The notes under the pieces were generated by a model. It was not told the origin of the DNA. It was given only the letters and a program-made list of their open reading frames with translations, and did no database searches. Below, in pieces: positions 59,160-64,000 of a stretch of DNA of 64,000 nucleotides. The DNA comes from Camellia lanceoleosa. Taxonomy: Eukaryota > Streptophyta > Magnoliopsida > Ericales > Theaceae. How positions within the stretch are numbered: position 1 is the stretch's first letter; each line of letters starts with the position of its first letter. The stretch is from positions 80,737,847 to 80,801,846 of the forward strand of contig CM045770.1 in assembly GCA_025200525.1 (NCBI GenBank), given 5' to 3'. The position numbers were made by a program, and so were the translations under genes.

Positions 59160-60272
59160 CCACATAAAAAAAACACAAAATTGATGTGACAATACGTCAA
59201 ATTTCATTCAAATTTCACCCTTTCATGAATTATAGCCATTCTTGTTTAATAACAGTTGGAAATAACAATTCGAACAACTAAAAAACAGTTAAAAATTACA
59301 ATTCAAAAATTAGAACTCAAAAATTAATAAATAAAAATAAATAAATTGTTAAAAAATCCAAAGTAAGAAAGGTATAAGACATTAAATCCAATGAATATTT
59401 TTTGTTAGTGAAAAAGCCACCATTTGTGAAATAATTTGGTGAAAAATCTTTTTTTTTTTTGTTTTGAAAAACTTTTTATTTCTAATTTTACATCTTAATT
59501 TATCTATTGACTTTCATTGACTATCTGTTGAAAAAAACTTCCTATCTGTTCAATTTTTTTCCTTTTCTGTTCAAATATTTGTTTAAATTTTATTCTTTGT
59601 TCATTTTTTCTCTTATCTATTTCAATCTGTTGAAATACTAAGACAACAAATCTGTTCAAATTTTATTATTTTATTGAAATTTATCTATTCAAAAATTCTA
59701 CACGTTTAAATTAGCTGTTGAAATTTACAATCTTTTTTCCATCTGTTGAAAATGAATCCAAATTGAAACTGTAAACAAAAAAATTTCATATTACATTCAT
59801 AAAATTGAACAGATAGAATCCTCTAGCTGTTCAATTTTCACTCCAGATCCAATTTTATCTGTATAAAATTCAAAAATCTACATGTTCAAATTCTCTCCAT
59901 CGCTCTTTCCACTATCTGTACAAATAAAATTCAAATTCAACAACAGCAATATCAATAACGAATTTATGTTTGTGTAAAACAATTTGTGCTTGGAGCTCTG
60001 TCTGCTTGAAGCTTCTAATCTGTGTTTGTACAAAACAAAAATCATGAGCAAAGCACATTCATTCATGATTTCATTCATACCTTCTATAGTTTGAATTTCT
60101 CTTCAACCTTCGGAATTGATAGCAGATGGCAGACCTCTCATTTAGCCCAAAAGGAAAACCAAACACCACCTATTACAGTGAAACAAATCAAATCCTTACT
60201 CTCACTTTCTCTCTTCCTTTCTCAAACCCATCTCTCTTCTCTCTCTCCCCTCACCTCCATCGATTTGAGAGA
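59160..60272. other. AT-rich spacer with a CTGTT(G/C)AA motif cluster
   Basis: Between about 59520 and 59840 the words ATCTGTTGAAA and ATCTGTTCAAAT, or close variants, occur at least eight times at irregular spacing. No gene is seen. From 60180 to 60272 it becomes CT-rich. Confidence 0.5.
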
Positions 60273-60352
60273 TGTTGGAATCGGGGATCCCGCCCAAGAC
60301 CTTATAGAAATTATAACAACCAAAAAAACACACTCATGCAGAAAGAGACACA

Positions 60353-60401
60353 ATATTTAACGTGGTTCGGCAATAATGCCTACGTCCACGGGAGAGTAAC
60401 C
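60353..60401 (-). promoter_or_regulatory. Conserved CCGTGGACGTAGGC / CCACGTTAAAT segment of a copia R region
   Basis: On the minus strand TCTCCCGTGGACGTAGGC precedes GCCGAACCACGTTAAAT. CCGTGG and CCACGT are partly complementary and can form a hairpin, which may matter for transcript termination or packaging (inference). Confidence 0.55.
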
Positions 60402-60570
60402 GTTTATCATTAATGGAGAGATTACAGAAATATTATAGAGGAGAGGCTCACACTATTCTCACTCACCCATTCCCCCGTCTCCCTCGCTCACACCGAGGGA
60501 GACGGTTTCTCACATCTCTCACTCTCTTTGTTCTTGGTTTTCTTTCTCTCTTCAACTCTCCAACACCTCC

Positions 60571-60583
60571 TCCATTTATACAC
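60571..60583 (-). promoter_or_regulatory. TATA box of the copia-like LTR
   Basis: The minus strand reads TGTATAAATGGAGGAGG, followed by ggtgttggagagttgaagagag, a plausible start region. It sits about 180 bases upstream of the CCGTGGACGTAGGC segment. Confidence 0.55.
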
Positions 60584-62247
60584 AAATGAGGAGGGATTTG
60601 ATCAGCCATCACCAACCTCCTTCCACTCTCTAGTGGGTTGGAGTTGGTGAGCCACCCCCATTAGAGTAGTGCTCCTAAATGGACATTCCACTCTCTTTGT
60701 GGTTTAGCCAAGTGGTGCAATATCACCCTTCAAGTGGTGCATTATCATTCTCCACACATGGGATGATACATACAACAAATCACCCCCTCAACCCATGTGA
60801 AATGATCTACTACACACACAGCTGCTAATCTTGTCACGCCCAAGAAAACAATAGAATCTTCATCTCCTCACTGAGACGCTGCATCCCCTGAAGCTAGAGA
60901 TAATACACCAGAGATACAAGAGGATGAGGGAATCTTACATCCTCAACTCAACTCACACCACTCTCTGATTTGGAGAGAGCCTCTGCTCCTATCTCCCACA
61001 CATCTCTTCCACGCTTCCTGTTTCGGATGTCTTCACCTGCTATGCTTGAACCGGCGTAACCAAGATATCCGACACCCCCTAATTGGATGTCCTGCACCCC
61101 CTGTTGAGATGCCCTTAACCGTCATGCCTTATCTCTTTGCATGACCAAAACTGGAGCAACAGAAAACTCTTCATTTGTCTGGTCAAAGTTCCTGGTTTTC
61201 TTTGCTCGGAGTTTCCCTTGAACTATCCTGAACTATCAGCATTTGCCCTTTGCACTCTTGAACAACTTCCCAGCGTTTCCACACACTTTTTGTTCATGCC
61301 TTTTGCAATCCCTGATCTCGGTTCACGATACCGTTACTAACGTATCTATCACTTGTACTACCGGATGATGGTGACGGTAGCTCTTTCTTCCAAAGCAACT
61401 TCAGCAGATCTGTACAAGTCACCAACTATGCAACACCTAGCATAGTACTGCACCCATACTTCTTGAGTGCTCATCGTGGCTCCATCTCTCCTCGCGCTCG
61501 AGTTACTTTGAGAGATCCGCAACTCTGTTTCATTAAGAGGTGGGTTCGCCGCCACAGAATCAAAACCGATACCATAACCCAGGTATCCAACCATTCAGTC
61601 AAAAACTGAATGCCATCTGCTGTACAAAACACAAGCGCTTTTCCCAAAAAACACACAGCAGATTCCATTGCTCAAAATCACATTGAGCCAATGCAAAGAA
61701 CATGCAGAACCAATCGAGCTAGCTCTTCGATTTTCTGCAACTCAAGCTCCACCATAGTGCCAAGTTCCGATTTCCATAGGCGCCAAACAAGTTGTTCTTG
61801 ACAACTCCAAACAAAACATGGTGAGCAACCCGCTTGAACCAATGCTGAGGAGACTAACCAAAAAAGAAAAGGGGCTTCAAATTCTCCGTCAAAGCAACTT
61901 CGAAAGCGGTACCAAAAACATCATGTCCGATCAACCATCGAACACAATACTGCTCTCTTCAAGCTCGAATTAATCAAGAGAGCCAAACAAATTCTCCGAG
62001 AACTGAGGCAAGTTCTCTACCAAACAAAACTGGACTATGGGCCTTGATTAGGCTCTAACGATTGAAGTATCGGAACAAACTTCAAATGAACTTACAAAAT
62101 ACCAAGAGCCAAAAATTCTGAAGTGTCGAGCAAACTCCAGATTCCTCCAACTGCAACTCTAACCGGCAGACACAAGATGATGCACTATCTTCACAGCTGC
62201 CAAAAACCGCCCAAAGGCGTGTGCACCGCAAATGCACAACTCCAACA

Positions 62248-64000
62248 GTCCCCGCTGACTCCACCGAGTCTGCAAATGATCTATCCCCTCCAAATCCAAC
62301 GCCAGATTAAGGGATGGATCCTAACACATGAGATTCCAAAATCACAATCTTCACGTTTCTCCGCAGCAATCTTTTCCAATCTTCAATGAACACCAACGGT
62401 CAAACCGCTTCCAGAGAAGCAAACACCCGGAGCCTGAATCGTCACCCAGACTACCAATAGCTGATGTCTTCGAATATGGAACAGATTGCGAAAATAAAAA
62501 TCCACAAGAAGAAGAAATAATCAAGTCTCACAAACCGGAGACACCCCTGGATCTAATCAGACACGATCATAGATCACAGCTGTGATAATGAATCTCAATA
62601 AACCACGACTCTGAAAGTCGCCAATAATCCGTGAAAGACCGCCAACAACAATGCCTCCAATAGACATTGAACAAAAAATGCCAAAGCTCCACCAAGATCT
62701 GAAGTAGATTTTCACACCTTCTTCAAATTGACAAATATGGAAAAACTCCACCAAGATCTGAAGTAGATTGTCACACCTTCTTCAAATCGACAAATGCGGA
62801 AACCAAGGCTTCACCAGATGCGAGTCTTCCAGCAATGATCCATGAAGGATCTCCAACGCCTCCACAGAGGCCAATGCCAATAAAGTACTACCATTTGGAC
62901 TTATTACATATGCCAAATCTCCATAGTACACTCTGCCAATGCTTGTTCTCTCTATCCCCTAGAGAAAAAACCCAATGAACTCTGAAGTTCTGCAACTAAC
63001 TTGAGAGTCTCCAAATGAACTGATAACTTTTGCAACTGACTCTGAATGGTCTTCAATTGGCTTTCAATTGGCTTCAACCGGGTGAACAAAATAAATCACC
63101 CACATCACCCACATAGATGATAAAACACCGTTGTAAATATGCATCCATTCCACTGAGCATCCAGAGTGAATCTGCACCTCCTACTTGGAATGTCTTCAAC
63201 CGCCACACATCATCTTGCATGGCTCGCACCTCTATCACCAGGTACTTGCATCCTCCAATAGAATGCTCAGTGTTTCCCTGTTGAGGTGACTCCACCCAAA
63301 CTCTCTGGGTGCCCGTTGCGACTTCACTGCCACGAACCAGATTCAGGACAAAGAAAAAATCTACCTCTCACTGGGTGCGCACTGCAGCGTCTTATCCCTT
63401 TCAATTTCTCTTTCTGGAGCTTTCTTCTGTGAACTAGTTGTTGCTGCCAGGCCAAAATCTGGCACACTGCACCTTTGTACGATTCTGCTGCGCACTCTTG
63501 CACTGTTATATATCTACACCTTGTATGACATTCCTGTGTACTCATCTGTGCTATTGTAGGTACGTGCTCCTACACCTTATGTATGCACTCTCTGCATTTG
63601 TTCTTCCACGTTCACATACTACCAAGATTCTTGTATTATGTTTGTGATAGCTAAGCGCCACAACATTTCTCTAAGCCTACACTGGTTGCCAATTATCTAT
63701 CTGATGAAGTGGACTTTTCTTCTGATTGAACCAGATCCTCTGATGACATCAACAACCAGGAAAGTTCCCAGGAAAGACTGGTGGGGTCACAATCGGTCCC
63801 ACTTAAGAACCAGTCTCCTTAGACAGTGTCTTTTTGACAGAACTTTCCTAGACATTATTGATCTTGAGATAATCATGTGCAATTCTTCTGATCGCCCTTG
63901 ACCAATCCTGATCTCCATTGATTTGCCATTTGATTAAGCCTGATCTCCTTTGCTCTTCAATGATCTATCTCGATCTGTATCTGGTTGTCCAATCTGGTTA
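62248..64000 (-). other. Probable 3' internal region of the copia-like element
   Basis: If 60273-62247 is a 3' LTR, this is the adjoining internal DNA. The last bases before it on the minus strand, GGAGTCAGCGGGGAC, are only partly purine. I find no RNase H, integrase or env-like frame. A 59-bp tandem duplication lies at 62687-62799. The stretch 63060-63120 repeats short words (ttcaattggctt, atcacccacat). It could also be unrelated spacer. Confidence 0.35.
62687..62799. repeat. 59-bp tandem duplication
   Basis: CTCCACCAAGATCTGAAGTAG...TCACACCTTCTTCAAAT...CGACAAAT occurs twice (62687-62745, 62746-62799), with a few substitutions and no spacer. Confidence 0.92.

Larger units (their letters stand above)
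60273..62247 (-). mobile_element. Copia-like LTR (minus strand)
   Basis: On the minus strand the segment starts TGTTGGAGTTG and ends CCCGATTCCAACA, so TGTTGGA and TCCAACA form the short inverted ends of an LTR. A TATA box (TATAAATGGAGG) and a CCGTGGACGTAGGC...GCCGAACCACGTTAAAT segment, which I know from the R region of plant copia LTRs, lie in the order expected for this strand. No primer site follows 60273 on the minus strand, so it would be the 3' LTR or a solo LTR. The start at 62247 is less certain than the end at 60273. Confidence 0.55.

Noticed and set aside
61358..63545. Minus-strand frames of 60-85 codons in the copia-like region
   Set aside because: None shows copia pol or env-like motifs; lengths are as expected by chance at this composition.

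Overview
The window is repeat-dominated nuclear DNA of a flowering plant, probably a dicot. Evidence: three nested Ty3/gypsy chromovirus elements with initiator-tRNA-Met primer sites, a Tat/Ogre-type gag, a minus-strand Ty1/copia-like LTR, and a cluster of small terminal-inverted-repeat elements including a Tourist-like MITE. I found no intact host gene, tRNA, rRNA or CRISPR.

Region 1 (1-27149) is a head-to-tail array of one ~13.1-kb unit: two full copies (1-13198 and 13199-26294) and a truncated third (26295-27149). On the minus strand each full unit carries a TATA box and 5' leader, several internal tandem arrays, possible primer-site remnants, a broken Tat/Ogre-like gag, an unassigned open frame running into a long polypurine tract, and a satellite-like array of ~45-bp repeats with exactly 22 monomers in both full copies. 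No protease, reverse transcriptase or integrase was seen, so the unit looks like a gag-only, non-autonomous LTR-element derivative in tandem.

Region 2 (27150-28440) is low-copy flank. Region 3 (28441-52592) is a three-element nest. Element A (28441-52592, TSD TCATG) is a Tekay/Del-type chromovirus with gag, protease, RT, RNase H, integrase and chromodomain. Element B (32786-37967, TSD GCTCC), short and non-autonomous, sits inside A's RT. Element C (42465-52031, TSD AAGTA), a more broken relative of A, sits inside A's 3' LTR. Removing B and C restores A's order.

Region 4 (52593-60272) is AT-rich and packed with small inverted-repeat elements, foldbacks and local duplications. Region 5 (60273-64000) holds a minus-strand copia-like LTR and what is probably the 3' internal part of that element.

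Caution: differences between near-identical copies (13-kb units, LTR pairs) concentrate at CG/CHG contexts and recur as the same motif swaps at unrelated loci. This looks like a consensus error in methylated repeats, so many of the frameshifts reported here may not be real.
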